A stretch of 64,000 bases of DNA, taken from a candidate division KSB1 bacterium. Its GTDB lineage: Bacteria; Zhuqueibacterota; Zhuqueibacteria; Zhuqueibacterales; Zhuqueibacteraceae. The stretch lies in contig JAPDPX010000003.1 of NCBI GenBank assembly GCA_034506255.1, positions 186,001 to 250,000 on the forward strand, given 5' to 3'. Below are positions 25,829 to 36,997 of the stretch, piece by piece (position 1 is the first letter of the stretch; every line of letters starts with the position of its first letter). Position numbers and translations under genes: made by a program. The notes beneath the pieces are model-generated. The model was not told where the DNA came from, made no database searches, and saw nothing but the letters and a program-made list of their open reading frames with translations.

Positions 25829-28153
25829 ATGAAGCGCCACGGTGGAAGCATCTTCATTGTCGCAAGCGCGCTGTTGTCCCTGTTTGTGCTGGGCTGCCCG
25901 CCCGCGCCCTTCGATTGGGGCAACCACGACGTTCTGCGCGACGAGTTGCCGGGACCAACGATCCCGAAATACAACGGACAAGAAATTCCCTATGAGGAAT
26001 ACATGAAATGGGTGGCATGGGGCGAGGAGTGGTTTCGCAACGAAACATTCGGCAACGAACGGCTGCTCACGGACGTGACCGGTTTTCTCAACGGCACGGT
26101 GGACGTGCCGGCGGGGACGGGCTGGCGCCAGGAAAGCTTCTTCAAGTTTTTTGTCGAGGCGATCGATGCGCTCGACAGCGTGAGGGGAAATCTTTACAGC
26201 GGCAACGGGGGCGGTTACACGCATGACCTGATTTTGACCTTTCCTGCCGGGAGCAAACTGCATGGCGATTTGCCGCTGCCCGAACGGCTGCACACCGGTT
26301 TGGATGTCGAGGCCGGCGCCACCTGGCCGCTGGGCATCGTGGCGGTGCCGGCATCCGGGGAAGAGCGGGACCTGCCTTATCTGCTCGATGCCAATCGCTA
26401 CGCCGGCGGCGAACGCGGTGTGGGACCCGCGCCGCCGGAAAAATATCGCGTCGGCATGTCGTGCGCGATTTGCCATTATTCTCTTGATGTCGATTGGGAC
26501 GGCCGCACCGATCTCCACTCCGCGCGTTTGGGCGCTGCCACACCCGGCACACCGTTCAAGCCGGAAGATGCCTGGGCGATTGGCAATCAAGATTTGCACC
26601 TCGGTTGGATTTTCGTTTCGGCTTCCAATCCAATCGCCGCGTTGTTCGCTTCCGGCCGGCCGGGGCAAAAGACGCCCGCTGAGGCCAAGGCCTGGATGGA
26701 AGAGATTCTGAGGAACTATGAAAGCCGTCCGCAGGAAGTCACGAGCGAAATCGTGCGCGGCGTACAGATGATGCCGCGCGGCTATTTCGATGACACGCCC
26801 GATGCGATTCACAATCCGCTGCAATATCCCGTGCTGTTCACGCGGCGGAACTGGCCGTTCAACTATGACGGCGTGATGCTGAATGCCTCGGACCGCAACA
26901 ACAATGTGTGGACGATTTCCTTCGATCCCTCCCAGCTCGTGGGTTTGTGCAAGGATCGCGGCGGCAAAACCGCCAAACTGCTTTTCTGGATGAAGCCCGG
27001 TATTTTTTCCGTGCTGACGGCGGAACAGTATGCCGATCTGCTCGTCCGTTATTCGCCCGCGGTGGCACACGATCCCGCGCAACGACAGGCGCTGCGCGAC
27101 GACATTCTCGGCATCAGCGACGGCATGCCCGGTGTGTTGAACAATGCGGCCATGGTGTTGATCGATGATCTTCCTGCGGTTGTGCCCCGGGAGGTGCTGG
27201 AGCATCCCGACAACAAAGCGCACCGCCGCGTGCGCAAAGCCGCCGAGTTCGGCAGCGACGGCAGCCTGCGCCACCAGATGACGGGCTTGCTGGGAACGCG
27301 CGTGATCACGCCGCGCCACGTGCGCGAGCAATACCGGATTGAACAGTGGGCCGCGACCTACGGCCTCAATGCCGATGAGTTTGTCTCGGATGCCGTGAGT
27401 CTGATGCTGGACTGGGTGCAGCCGCCCACCAATCATACCGCGCTGCTCGCCCGGGCGCGCAACGCCGGGTTGGTGGAAAAGGGGTATGAGATTTTCAAGG
27501 CACAGGGTTGCGCCAAATGCCACGCCGGACCATTTTTCACCAACAACAAGATCATCCCGCTGCAGGAAATCGGCACAAACAGCGCACGCGCACTGGCAAC
27601 CGAGCCGCTGCAAACCTTCATCGCGCCGGAGTATGATCCCGCCACCGGGAAAGCCATCGCCAAGGGCTTCTGGGGTTTTCTGGGAAAGTTTTTCGGCAGC
27701 AAACAGAAGTACGGCTATAAAGTCGTCACCCTGCGCTATCTCTGGGGCACTGCGCCGTATCTGCATGACGGCGGGGTGGCGGTGGCGCTTGATCCGCAAA
27801 TGCCGCCGGCGGGTGACGATTTACAGGCGCTGTTGCGCCGTGCACCCGCGGAGAAGATTTACGGTGCCGGTCAGATTCTCGCCTATCGGGAAGAACATCC
27901 CGAGTCATACTTTCGGCCCAATGCGGCGTTGAGTTTGCAAGCCGTGCTGCTGCAATCCGAGCGGGAGAAAGTGATTGCGGCGAACAAAGAAAAGGTTTAT
28001 CCGGTGCCGGGCAGCACGGCGCGCGTGGCGATGGAAGACATGAATGTGCAGGGCATTGGTCATGAGTATTGGATTGCAGATGAACCCGGCGGCGACACCG
28101 TCACGGCATTGGTGGCCTTTTTGCTGGCCCTCGATGACAAGCCGGGAGAATGA
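25829..28153 (+). CDS. Di-heme cytochrome c lipoprotein, cytochrome-c-peroxidase/MauG-like
   Basis: A 774-residue protein; ATG 25829 follows AAAAGGAG. The N-terminus is a lipoprotein signal with lipobox LFVLGC (Cys23), predicting anchoring to a membrane facing the periplasm. Two heme c motifs are visible: CAICH (212-216) and CAKCH (561-565). The C-terminal part has the WGTAPYLHDGGVAVALD segment that di-heme peroxidase-family proteins use near the second heme. It is much longer than the usual 330-residue peroxidase because of a large N-terminal half. Substrate and redox partner are unknown. The metallophosphoesterase gene starts 31 bases downstream, so the two are probably co-transcribed. Confidence 0.85.
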   Translation: MKRHGGSIFIVASALLSLFVLGCPPAPFDWGNHDVLRDELPGPTIPKYNGQEIPYEEYMKWVAWGEEWFRNETFGNERLLTDVTGFLNGTVDVPAGTGWRQESFFKFFVEAIDALDSVRGNLYSGNGGGYTHDLILTFPAGSKLHGDLPLPERLHTGLDVEAGATWPLGIVAVPASGEERDLPYLLDANRYAGGERGVGPAPPEKYRVGMSCAICHYSLDVDWDGRTDLHSARLGAATPGTPFKPEDAWAIGNQDLHLGWIFVSASNPIAALFASGRPGQKTPAEAKAWMEEILRNYESRPQEVTSEIVRGVQMMPRGYFDDTPDAIHNPLQYPVLFTRRNWPFNYDGVMLNASDRNNNVWTISFDPSQLVGLCKDRGGKTAKLLFWMKPGIFSVLTAEQYADLLVRYSPAVAHDPAQRQALRDDILGISDGMPGVLNNAAMVLIDDLPAVVPREVLEHPDNKAHRRVRKAAEFGSDGSLRHQMTGLLGTRVITPRHVREQYRIEQWAATYGLNADEFVSDAVSLMLDWVQPPTNHTALLARARNAGLVEKGYEIFKAQGCAKCHAGPFFTNNKIIPLQEIGTNSARALATEPLQTFIAPEYDPATGKAIAKGFWGFLGKFFGSKQKYGYKVVTLRYLWGTAPYLHDGGVAVALDPQMPPAGDDLQALLRRAPAEKIYGAGQILAYREEHPESYFRPNAALSLQAVLLQSEREKVIAANKEKVYPVPGSTARVAMEDMNVQGIGHEYWIADEPGGDTVTALVAFLLALDDKPGE

Positions 28154-28184
28154 GCCAAACACACTGTGCAGGAGGTTTTTGGTC

Positions 28185-29792
28185 ATGAAGAAGTTCCACA
28201 AAACAATGCCTTTCTATCAACCGCTCACGCCGCGGGATTTCGGCGTGGATGATCTGTCGCAGGTTTTGGTGGTCAGCGATCTTCACCTCGGCGAGGGCCG
28301 TGCGCCCCGCTCGATCTATTGGCATCGTTTGGAGAACTTCACCTGCGACGAGGATTTCGCCGCGTTCCTGCAGCACAAGCGCACGCAGGCCTGCGCGCGC
28401 GGCGAGAAGTGCCTGCTGGTCATCAACGGCGATTTCATCGACTTTCTGCGCATCACGCGCACGCCCGCCTCCCTGGCGGAGCTGCAGGTCTGGCGCGACC
28501 AGTTGCAGGAAATTCCGGCGTCCGATTTGCGTCTGCGTGACAAGGAGGAACTGCTGGCCGACTTCGATGCCTTTGCCGCGTGCTGGCGCAGGCATCTGCC
28601 GGGCCGGCACCGGTGGCGTGCATGCCCGGCGGCTGACCGAAGCGTGTTGCAGGAGAAACGTTACGGACTGGACACGCAAGACTTCAAGTCGGTTTATCGT
28701 CTGTATCTCGCCTGGCAGGGGCATGCCGCTGTCTTTGCCGCACTGCAAGCCTGGCTGCGGGCCGGTTTCCCCGTGCTCATCATCACCGGCAATCATGATC
28801 AGGAATTCGACCAGGAGGTGGTGCAGGCCTGGCTGCGCCATAAACTCGGGCTCGCGTCCCATGACCGCCGGCTGCGGTTCTGCGGCCGGGGCGTTGAGTT
28901 GTGGCAGACCGTTCGCATCGAGCACGGCCATCGCTACGAATGGGTCACGGACACACCCGTTGAATGGCGGGAGGCGCGCATGCAAACGCTGCAGCTTCCG
29001 GCCGGCTCCTGGTTCAATCGTTATTTCGTCAATCAAATCGAGATGGAAGTGCCCTATCTCGACAACGTACGGCCCAGCATTCGCGTGGTGAAGTATCTCC
29101 TGCGGTCGCATCCGGGCAAGGCGGTCAAACTGCTGCCGCAATTGCTCCGGGCAGTTTTTCTGCTTTGGCCGAAACCGGCGGCCCGCCGGCTGATCTATCT
29201 GGGTGCTTTGCAGGTGGCGCGCGTGATGGTTCCGGTGGCTGCTGCGCCATGGTTGTTTTTTGCCACAAGCGGAGCGGAGCGCTGGCTGTTGCTTGTGCTT
29301 GCGCTTCTTGCCCTGCCCTGGCTGTTTACGCGATGGGGCAAACTCCTGCACCACCGTTACGCCCGCGGCAGAGAACAAGGCCCGCGTGCTTTCATGACGA
29401 AAGAACTGCCCCGCCCTGCTGCCGTCCCCTTCCTTGCCGTGAGCGGGCATACGCACAAGCCCGACCAGCAGTTTTGGCCGGAGGCCGGCATGATTTATTT
29501 GAATAGTGGCACCTGGACGGCAGTTTTTGAGGAAGAGAGCGGTGTGGTGCGCAATGACTTGAGCAAATCTTTTGTGGAATTGCACCGGCTGCCGGCGCGC
29601 GGCTGGCAGGCAGAGTTGAAGCGTTGGGAGTATTTGCCCCGACCCGAGCGCGAGTTGACGCTGCTGGCGCCGCGGTCGCGCCGGCAATCACCGGAAACCA
29701 GCACAATGCCGGTAACCGCTTCGGAAGAGATGAAGGCAAAGCCGGAATTGATTCCGCATGGCAACGGTACAATGATGCCGGCCTCGGTGTAA
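28185..29792 (+). CDS. Calcineurin-like metallophosphoesterase with membrane segments
   Basis: A 535-residue protein; ATG 28185 with AGGAGG upstream. Metal-binding motifs of the family are in order: SDLHLGEG (31-38), NGDFIDF, ITGNHDQEF and SGHTHKPD. Between the last two lies a hydrophobic region with two or more candidate helices (about 335-390), which is unusual and suggests membrane association. The family includes UDP-2,3-diacylglucosamine hydrolase (LpxH) and other phosphodiesterases, and the spacing of motifs is compatible with that branch. I cannot assign the substrate. It is 31 bases after the cytochrome gene. Confidence 0.88.
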   Translation: MKKFHKTMPFYQPLTPRDFGVDDLSQVLVVSDLHLGEGRAPRSIYWHRLENFTCDEDFAAFLQHKRTQACARGEKCLLVINGDFIDFLRITRTPASLAELQVWRDQLQEIPASDLRLRDKEELLADFDAFAACWRRHLPGRHRWRACPAADRSVLQEKRYGLDTQDFKSVYRLYLAWQGHAAVFAALQAWLRAGFPVLIITGNHDQEFDQEVVQAWLRHKLGLASHDRRLRFCGRGVELWQTVRIEHGHRYEWVTDTPVEWREARMQTLQLPAGSWFNRYFVNQIEMEVPYLDNVRPSIRVVKYLLRSHPGKAVKLLPQLLRAVFLLWPKPAARRLIYLGALQVARVMVPVAAAPWLFFATSGAERWLLLVLALLALPWLFTRWGKLLHHRYARGREQGPRAFMTKELPRPAAVPFLAVSGHTHKPDQQFWPEAGMIYLNSGTWTAVFEEESGVVRNDLSKSFVELHRLPARGWQAELKRWEYLPRPERELTLLAPRSRRQSPETSTMPVTASEEMKAKPELIPHGNGTMMPASV

Positions 29793-30010
29793 CGGCAGCG
29801 TGAGCATGGCAGCGTCGCGCTCCCTGGCCTCGGCTTTTTTTGAATGATGCCGGCCGCCAGTGGCCACAACCCCACCCTTGAGTTGAAAGCGTTGCCGGTG
29901 ACGACGGCTTGGAATGAACTTGCGCGTGGCATTCGCCGTTTGATGAGATGATACGCTGCTACGTGCCAAAGCGATTGCCCTTTCTCAAACTCAAGTGCAA
30001 TGGGGTTCCT

Positions 30011-31248
30011 ATGAAGGCGATCAGATTGCTGTCCGTGCTGCTGATGTTGAGCCTCTTGCCCGTGGCCTGGGCGCAAGCCCCTGGTACTGCTGCTGCAACA
30101 TTCTTACTCATTCAGCCCTCGCTGCGCGCCAACGGCATGGGTGGCGCCTCGGTTGCGTCAATGGCAAACGATGCCCTCGGCATCATGTTCAACCCCGCCC
30201 GCTTGGGCAGCATGGCAGGTGACAATCGTTTCATGGCGGAATTCTATCCGGGGAAAACTATTTGGTTGGGTGCACTGGCCTCTGATATTTCCTATGATGC
30301 CAGGACTTTTGCCGGAGGATACAGGTTCCGGGCCATCGGCAATCGCCTTCCCGTGAGTGTCGGAATCAGTTACAGTCGGGTCGCACTCGATTACGGAAAT
30401 GGGGAAATCCCCGGCGCAGGCGACCCCACAACGGTTGTTGCATTTCATGCCATCGAAAGCGCCAAAGTTTGGACCGCCGGACTCCGTGTCGATCATGTCA
30501 TCAAGGCGGGATTTGCGTTGAGCCTCAGGAGCATCACATCGCAGCCGGGACCCGTTACCGCGACGGGCAGTGCACACGATTTCGGGGTGCTTTTGTATGC
30601 CCCCGGCGAGGAAATCGTTGCGCGTCTCACCGGCAGGCCCTGGAGCTTCGCCCGGGCGTGCGCCCCACCTTCGGGTTGGGCTTGGGATATTCGAAAAGCA
30701 ATATTGGGGATGCCATCAGCTACATTGTCCCCGCGCAAGCAGATCCCCTGCCGCGTACGGCCCGCGTGGGGTTGAGCCTGAACGCCGGCCTGGTGAGCAC
30801 GCACAACAATCGTCCCTGGCGCACGCTCTCACTCGAACATCAATATGAAGCCGAACAATTGCTCGTCCGCCAGGGGCCGGACGGCCGAATTACATATGCC
30901 ACTTTTCTGGGCGATATCCACTTCTTCAAAAATGTGATCCTGCGGCAGGAGAATGACAGGATCATCACCAAGTCGGGCTGGGAACTGGCGGCGAATGAAA
31001 GTGTTTTCCTGCGCTATGGCCGCTATCGCGATCCGTTGGGCCAGGTCAAATACAACACCTTCGGTGTGAGCCTCAGCTCTTACGGCCTGTTCAATGTCAT
31101 CCTGGAGCCCTCCCCGCAAAGTTCCAGGTTCATCCGGCTGGTGGCGGAACATGTCGATGTGTGCTACGACTATGCCCGCTATGACATCGATGGCTGGCAT
31201 CCGCTGGCCGGCACAGATTTTCACGGGGTGAGAATTCGCCTTTTCTGA
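30011..31248 (+). pseudogene. PorV-like outer-membrane barrel gene with a -1 frameshift
   Basis: The protein begins at ATG 30011 with a signal peptide (KAIRLLSVLLMLSLLPVAW) and the PorV-like motif GMGGASVASMANDALGIMFNPARLG. The frame is good until about 30632-30636. The coding signal then continues in another frame through LELRPGVRPTFGLGLGYSKS to the end at 31248. Adding one base in GGCAGGCCC at that point restores a single protein of about 412 residues, close to PorV length. So this is a frameshift or assembly error, and the gene may be intact in the organism. It is followed 10 bases later by a small gene in the same direction. Confidence 0.8.
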
Positions 31249-31258
31249 AGAGCGCCTG

Positions 31259-31729
31259 ATGAACGAAACCCTGCAATCATTGCTGACCGGGTTGGTCTCC
31301 AGTGCGATCACTGCGGTCATCACCTACTTCGTGACCTTGTCCAAGGCGCGGGTGGAGCTCTCAGTCGAATATGACCGGGAATTGCGCAAGAACCGGCTGG
31401 CCACCTATCAGGAGCTGTGGCGGATCATGAAGCCACTCGCGCGTTATTCCCCGGAACAGCCGCTCACGCCGCAACTGGTGAAGCAGACCGCGGCGGCCAT
31501 GCGGGATTGGTATTTCGACAACGGTGGCATCTTTTTATCGCGCGCCAGCCGGGGACCCTACTTTGCGCTCAAGCGGAAGATGCAGGCGATCATTGACAAT
31601 CCCGGCCTGGAAGGAGCAGCGGATGCGCCGCTGCCAAAGGCATTGGCACACGCCCTGCTCAAACGCGGCCACTTGCTGCGCGCGGCTTTGTCAGATGATA
31701 TTGGAACGAGAGAGGGGCGGTTTGTGTGA
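31259..31729 (+). CDS. Small membrane-anchored hypothetical protein
   Basis: A 156-residue protein. An N-terminal hydrophobic helix (residues 6-26, SLLTGLVSSAITAVITYFV) is followed by a charged helical cytoplasmic or periplasmic domain with the WYFDNGGIFLS segment. No recognised family. Its ATG lies 10 bases after the end of the frameshifted PorV-like gene, with a weak ribosome site (GAAGAG), so it is probably translated as part of that operon. The downstream neighbours are convergent. Confidence 0.65.
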   Translation: MNETLQSLLTGLVSSAITAVITYFVTLSKARVELSVEYDRELRKNRLATYQELWRIMKPLARYSPEQPLTPQLVKQTAAAMRDWYFDNGGIFLSRASRGPYFALKRKMQAIIDNPGLEGAADAPLPKALAHALLKRGHLLRAALSDDIGTREGRFV

Positions 31730-31828
31730 AAGCAATTGCGCCTGTCTCCGCCGCAGTCGGACGGCCCGGCAACGGATGACGATGCCGGGAGATGAAGGAA
31801 GGGTGTTGTGACAAGGGGTTCTGAAATT

Positions 31829-32599
31829 CTACCGCGGGGCACAGCGCTCGAAGATAATTCCCAAACCTTCCAGGGTCAAAGCCGGCTCGACGCGCGCCAC
31901 TGTGGTGAGATGAGGCAGAAACACGCGCGCCAGCCCGCCGGTGGCGATGATGTGCGTGTCCTCGCCCAGCTCGCGCTTCAGGCGGCGGTTGAGGCCGTCG
32001 ATCAACTCCACCCCCCCGAACATCAAGCCCGCCTGAATGCTGGTCTCGGTGGTGCGGCCGATCACGCTCGGCGGGAATTCCAGTTCCACGCGCGGCAGCT
32101 TGGCCGAAACGTGATGCAACACCGTCGCCGTGGTTTCCGGCCCCGGTGCGATGATGCCGCCGAGATACTCCGCGTTTCGGGTCACCACGTCGAAAGTGGT
32201 GGCCGTGCCGAAATCCACCACCACCAGCGGCCCGCCGAATTTGTCATAGCCCGCCACCGCGTTGCAAATGCGGTCCGCGCCCACCTGCCGGGGATTCTCA
32301 TAGAGGATTTTGATGCCGGTGTCCAAATCTGATGTGACATTGACGTAGGGAACACGCAGGCGCTGCTGCACCATGCCTTCGAAAACCGGAGTGAGATGCG
32401 GCACCACCGAGCTGAGCGCACAGCCCCGGATTTGCGCCGGGCCAAAGCCCTCCGATTCCAGCAGCAGCTTGAGCATGATCCAGACTTCGTCGCTGGTGTG
32501 GGCATTCTTGCTGTGCAACCGCCAGCTTGCATGCAGGCGGCGCTGTTCGAGCAGGCCGAGGGTGATGTTGGTGTTGCCGATGTCAATGACGAGAAGCAT
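31829..32599 (-). CDS. coaX: Type III pantothenate kinase
   Basis: A 256-residue protein catalysing the first step of coenzyme A synthesis. Start: the minus-strand ATG at 32599 places LLVIDIGNTN directly at the N-terminus as in the family. Signatures are the phosphate-binding IDIGNTNI, GADRICNAVAGY, VVVDFGTATTFDVV and the GGIIAPG loop. The ASKHA fold and length (about 250-260) match CoaX. It lies 61 bases after birA on the same strand, a pairing (birA-coaX) seen in many bacteria. Confidence 0.95.
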   Translation of the reverse strand: MLLVIDIGNTNITLGLLEQRRLHASWRLHSKNAHTSDEVWIMLKLLLESEGFGPAQIRGCALSSVVPHLTPVFEGMVQQRLRVPYVNVTSDLDTGIKILYENPRQVGADRICNAVAGYDKFGGPLVVVDFGTATTFDVVTRNAEYLGGIIAPGPETTATVLHHVSAKLPRVELEFPPSVIGRTTETSIQAGLMFGGVELIDGLNRRLKRELGEDTHIIATGGLARVFLPHLTTVARVEPALTLEGLGIIFERCAPR

Positions 32600-32660
32600 G
32601 CCGGGGCTCTCTTTGGAGGTCGCCGCTGTAGCGGAGCGGTGGTGGTGTGGCAAGGGACAC

Positions 32661-33509
32661 TCAGGGGCTGGAGGGCGACCAGCCTTCGCGGGCCAGGGTG
32701 ATCTCGCCCGCCGAGAAGAATTGCAGCGTGCCGTTGGAAAGCCGCAGGATCAACTCCCCGCTGTCGCTGATGCCTTCGAATACGCCGGTGGTGATGCGTT
32801 TGAGCTTGCTCATGGGAGTCTGCGTCACGGTCAGGTGCTGGCCCAAATCGTGGCAGCGGCTGCACCACGCGGCCTTGAGCAGGGCGAGCTTGCTGCGCAG
32901 ATTGCCGAACAGGCTTTTTTCCAGTGCCGCCAGCAGTTCGAGCAGCAGATGCTGGCGGTCGAGGGGACGGCCGCAAATTTGTTCCAGCGAAGTGGCACGA
33001 CCGCGCAGTTCGACGGGGAAATCCTGCGGCTGCTGTGAAACGTTCACACCAATGCCGGCGATGATCGCTTCGATTTCATCCTGTACGATTTGCGTTTCGC
33101 ACAGGATGCCGCACACCTTCCGGCCCTCGAACAGGACGTCATTCGGCCATTTCACCTGAAATTCCCGGCGGCAAAACTTCGAGAAGACCTCCGCCACCAC
33201 TGCGGCAATCGCCAGAGAGATCATGCCGAGGCGTTCGGGCGCGAGCTGTGGTCGCAGCAGGACGGAGAACCACAAACCCTTGCCGGCGGGCGACTGCCAG
33301 GGCCGCTGCATGCGGCCGCGGCCCGCGGTTTGTTCGTCCGCCAGCACCACACTGCCGGTGGCTGCGCCACGCCGTGCCGCGCGCTTGAGAAAATCATTGG
33401 TGGAAGTGATGCGGTTGAAAATGATCAGATTGCGGCCGACAATGCGCGTCGGCAGCAGGGCTTGCAGGGCGTCCGGCTTCCAGAAGGGGATCTCAGTGCG
33501 TCGGCTCAT
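32661..33509 (-). CDS. birA: Biotin--[acetyl-CoA-carboxylase] ligase
   Basis: A 282-residue protein without the N-terminal DNA-binding domain of E. coli BirA, so it is a monofunctional group I ligase. Signatures: TSTNDFLKR, the biotinyl-AMP loop TAGRGRMQRPW, GKGLWFSVLLRP, KWPNDVLFEGRKVCGILCE and the GIGVNVSQ strand. The C-terminal SH3-like domain (about 225-280) is present (GVFEGISDSGELIL). It is upstream of coaX and downstream of the mutase gene on the same strand; biotin ligase serves acyl-CoA carboxylases, which fits the propionate/methylmalonyl pathway. Confidence 0.94.
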   Translation of the reverse strand: MSRRTEIPFWKPDALQALLPTRIVGRNLIIFNRITSTNDFLKRAARRGAATGSVVLADEQTAGRGRMQRPWQSPAGKGLWFSVLLRPQLAPERLGMISLAIAAVVAEVFSKFCRREFQVKWPNDVLFEGRKVCGILCETQIVQDEIEAIIAGIGVNVSQQPQDFPVELRGRATSLEQICGRPLDRQHLLLELLAALEKSLFGNLRSKLALLKAAWCSRCHDLGQHLTVTQTPMSKLKRITTGVFEGISDSGELILRLSNGTLQFFSAGEITLAREGWSPSSP

Positions 33510-33761
33510 GGGAATGTGCAGCGCTGGCGGGGATTTGGCTCACGGAAACGACTCGTCACATTTGATCACGCTGGCCGATGGTGGCGGGCGGCGGTCACCC
33601 GGCCGCGACGCCAGAGAGTACGAAAACATTCGTTCAGACTCAAGGGCAATCTTGCCTGGCAAACTTCGGGCAAAGCGGGATTGAATCGGCACGGCAGGTC
33701 GGGGAAGCGGGTGCCAGCACAGCCGGGCCTGAGAGGTGTCTTCGTTTGCTGCGAGAGCTGT

Positions 33762-35312
<1,551 letters not shown>

Positions 35313-35611
35313 GACAGGGTCCTCGTATGAATGGGCCTTAAAATGCCCGCGGGCATGTGTGTGCGCGTTGTGTGGTTTGCACCTGAGGAGGGCGGCATTT
35401 CTGCCGCGGTTCGACCGGTACAGCAATGCCGTGCGCTTCCAGGCAATGCAGGCCGGTGGCATTCCCAAAACCCCGGTTCAACCTGTGAAGTACCACCCTC
35501 GGACAAAAATAATAATACTACAACGTTAAGTTCTAAAATCCGCTCTGCAACCCCAAACTGTCATTCCGGAGGAATTTGTCATGCCCGTATGGACACCCAT
35601 CGGAGTGAAAA

Positions 35612-35647
35612 TGCAGACATCTTGTCTGCAGCAGGCTGAAAGCCTGC
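35612..35647. repeat. Tandem pair of short perfect hairpins
   Basis: TGCAGAC/GTCTGCA with a 5-base loop is immediately followed by GCAGGCT/AGCCTGC with a GAA loop. The compact double hairpin resembles interspersed REP-type elements. Confidence 0.6.
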
Positions 35648-35779
35648 GCTACGGTATTTTCGTAGTAATCTTCCCGAGCACCGCGATTGATGCTTGTTCT
35701 GACATTATCTCAAGCACTCAAGAAGATTCTTGCAGAGTGACACTGGGGGGTGGAGGTGCCAACTTAACGTTGCACGAAT

Positions 35780-35906
35780 AAGTGTCCGTCCGAAAACGTT
35801 CCGATCCCGGCTGAGCCGGAGTTTTGCACAGCTCCGCAGGATTTTGCAACAACGGCCGGGTCGTTGCCGGAAGATATTCTCCAATCTCGGTGCTTTCGGC
35901 GGACAC
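35780..35906. repeat. Structured element with inverted ends, next to the xerD 3' end
   Basis: Outer ends GTGTCCGTCCGAAA and TTTCGGCGGACAC pair except for one extra base; inner sequences CCGG-CTGAG-CCGG and CAACG-gccgggt-CGTTG form further stems. It starts 3 bases after the xerD stop codon (35910 on the minus strand), so it could terminate that transcript. Confidence 0.5.
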
Positions 35907-35909
35907 GAA

Positions 35910-36836
35910 TTATTTACCTGTAGCCTCAAAATGGCGTTCGCGCGGATGAAACTGTCGGTGAACTTCCTTCAAATAGGCGCGGTCGAGATGCGTGTAGATC
36001 TGGGTGGTGGCGAGACTGGCATGGCCGAGCATCTCCTGCACCGCGCGCAGATCCGCCCCGCCCTCCAGCAGATGGGTGGCAAAGGAATGCCGAATGGTGT
36101 GCGGCGAGGCGGGCTTGGTGATGCCGGCCGCCTGCAGATGGCCGCGCAGAATTTTCCACACGCCCATGCGCGAGAGCTTGCCGCCGCGCGCGTTGACAAA
36201 GACTTTCTCCTGCATCCGGCGTCGTCGAATCAGACGCGGGCGGATATGCGTGAAGTACTCCTGCAGCCACTTGACCGCGACCTCGCCGATGGGCACCAGG
36301 CGCTCCTTTTGGCCCTTGCCAAAGAGACGCACGAACCGCTGCGCCAGGAAGAGATCGTCCATGCCAAGCTCGACGGCTTCGGACACCCGCGCGCCCGTGG
36401 CATAAAGAAACTCCAGCAGGGCGCGATCGCGCACGCCGAGCGCGGTGCTGACGTCCGGCTGCCGCAGCAATTGTTCGATGTCGGTGATGTCCAGGACGCG
36501 GGGAACTTTTTGGCTTTGGCGCGGCAGCGAAATGGGCTCCGCCGGATCATGGTCGCAATACTTCTCGCCAACGAGATAGCGATGAAACATGCGAATGGCA
36601 GCGAGCTGCCGGCCGATGCTGGTGGTGGCCAGCCCCAGTTGTGTCAATTCGGCGAGCAGTGTGCGGATATCGCCGACGGTGACCTGATTGGGGGTGGTGA
36701 TGCCACGTTCGGCGAGAAAAGCCGTGTAACGGCGCAGATCGAAACCGTAGGAAATGATGGTGTTCTTGGCGAGGTGCTTCTCGGCGCGCAGGTAATCGAG
36801 AAACTCAGCGAGGTAATTTCCCAGGGCGGTGCTCAA
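35910..36836 (-). CDS. xerD: Tyrosine recombinase, XerC/XerD type
   Basis: A 308-residue protein that resolves chromosome dimers at dif. The N-terminal SAM-like domain (1-95) is followed by the catalytic domain with ATGARVSEAVEL (Arg), FGKGQKERLVPIG (Lys), HTIRHSFATHLLEGG (His-x-x-Arg) and LGHASLATTQIYTHLD (His and Tyr nucleophile). All six catalytic residues are present. The start at TTG 36836 is chosen because the N-terminus then matches the family; no strong ribosome site is visible. Downstream is a structured element at 35780-35906. Confidence 0.93.
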   Translation of the reverse strand: MSTALGNYLAEFLDYLRAEKHLAKNTIISYGFDLRRYTAFLAERGITTPNQVTVGDIRTLLAELTQLGLATTSIGRQLAAIRMFHRYLVGEKYCDHDPAEPISLPRQSQKVPRVLDITDIEQLLRQPDVSTALGVRDRALLEFLYATGARVSEAVELGMDDLFLAQRFVRLFGKGQKERLVPIGEVAVKWLQEYFTHIRPRLIRRRRMQEKVFVNARGGKLSRMGVWKILRGHLQAAGITKPASPHTIRHSFATHLLEGGADLRAVQEMLGHASLATTQIYTHLDRAYLKEVHRQFHPRERHFEATGK

Positions 36837-36997
36837 TGCCCATCATCTGGTTGTGGCAGGAGAATGACATGTTCCGCAAGCGGGATTCACAGCCCTGCCG
36901 GCATGCTGCCGGTAAAACGCTCACGGGCCGCCAGGTCTTGCTGCCCATGTTCGTGCGCAGGCGTGTGCTTGAAGCCCGGCGCGACAGGGTGGAATCT

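Larger units (their letters stand above)
35313..35909. repeat. Non-coding region with hairpin repeats and an inverted-repeat element
   Basis: About 600 bases between the starts of mutB and the end of xerD. It holds a back-to-back pair of hairpins at 35612-35647 (GCAGAC/GTCTGC and GCAGGCT/AGCCTGC), and an element at 35780-35906 bounded by an inverted repeat (GTGTCCGTCCGAAA and TTTCGGCGGACAC). The 17-base arm recurs inverted at 11168-11184. The stretch near 35563-35590 (TGTCATTCC, GGAATTTGTCATGCCCG) is also repeat-like. No convincing gene is present, although short frames exist. Confidence 0.65.

Noticed and set aside
29835..29842. T run after CGGC, possible terminator of the metallophosphoesterase gene
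   Set aside because: No matching upstream arm can be found within a reasonable distance, so the hairpin is missing.
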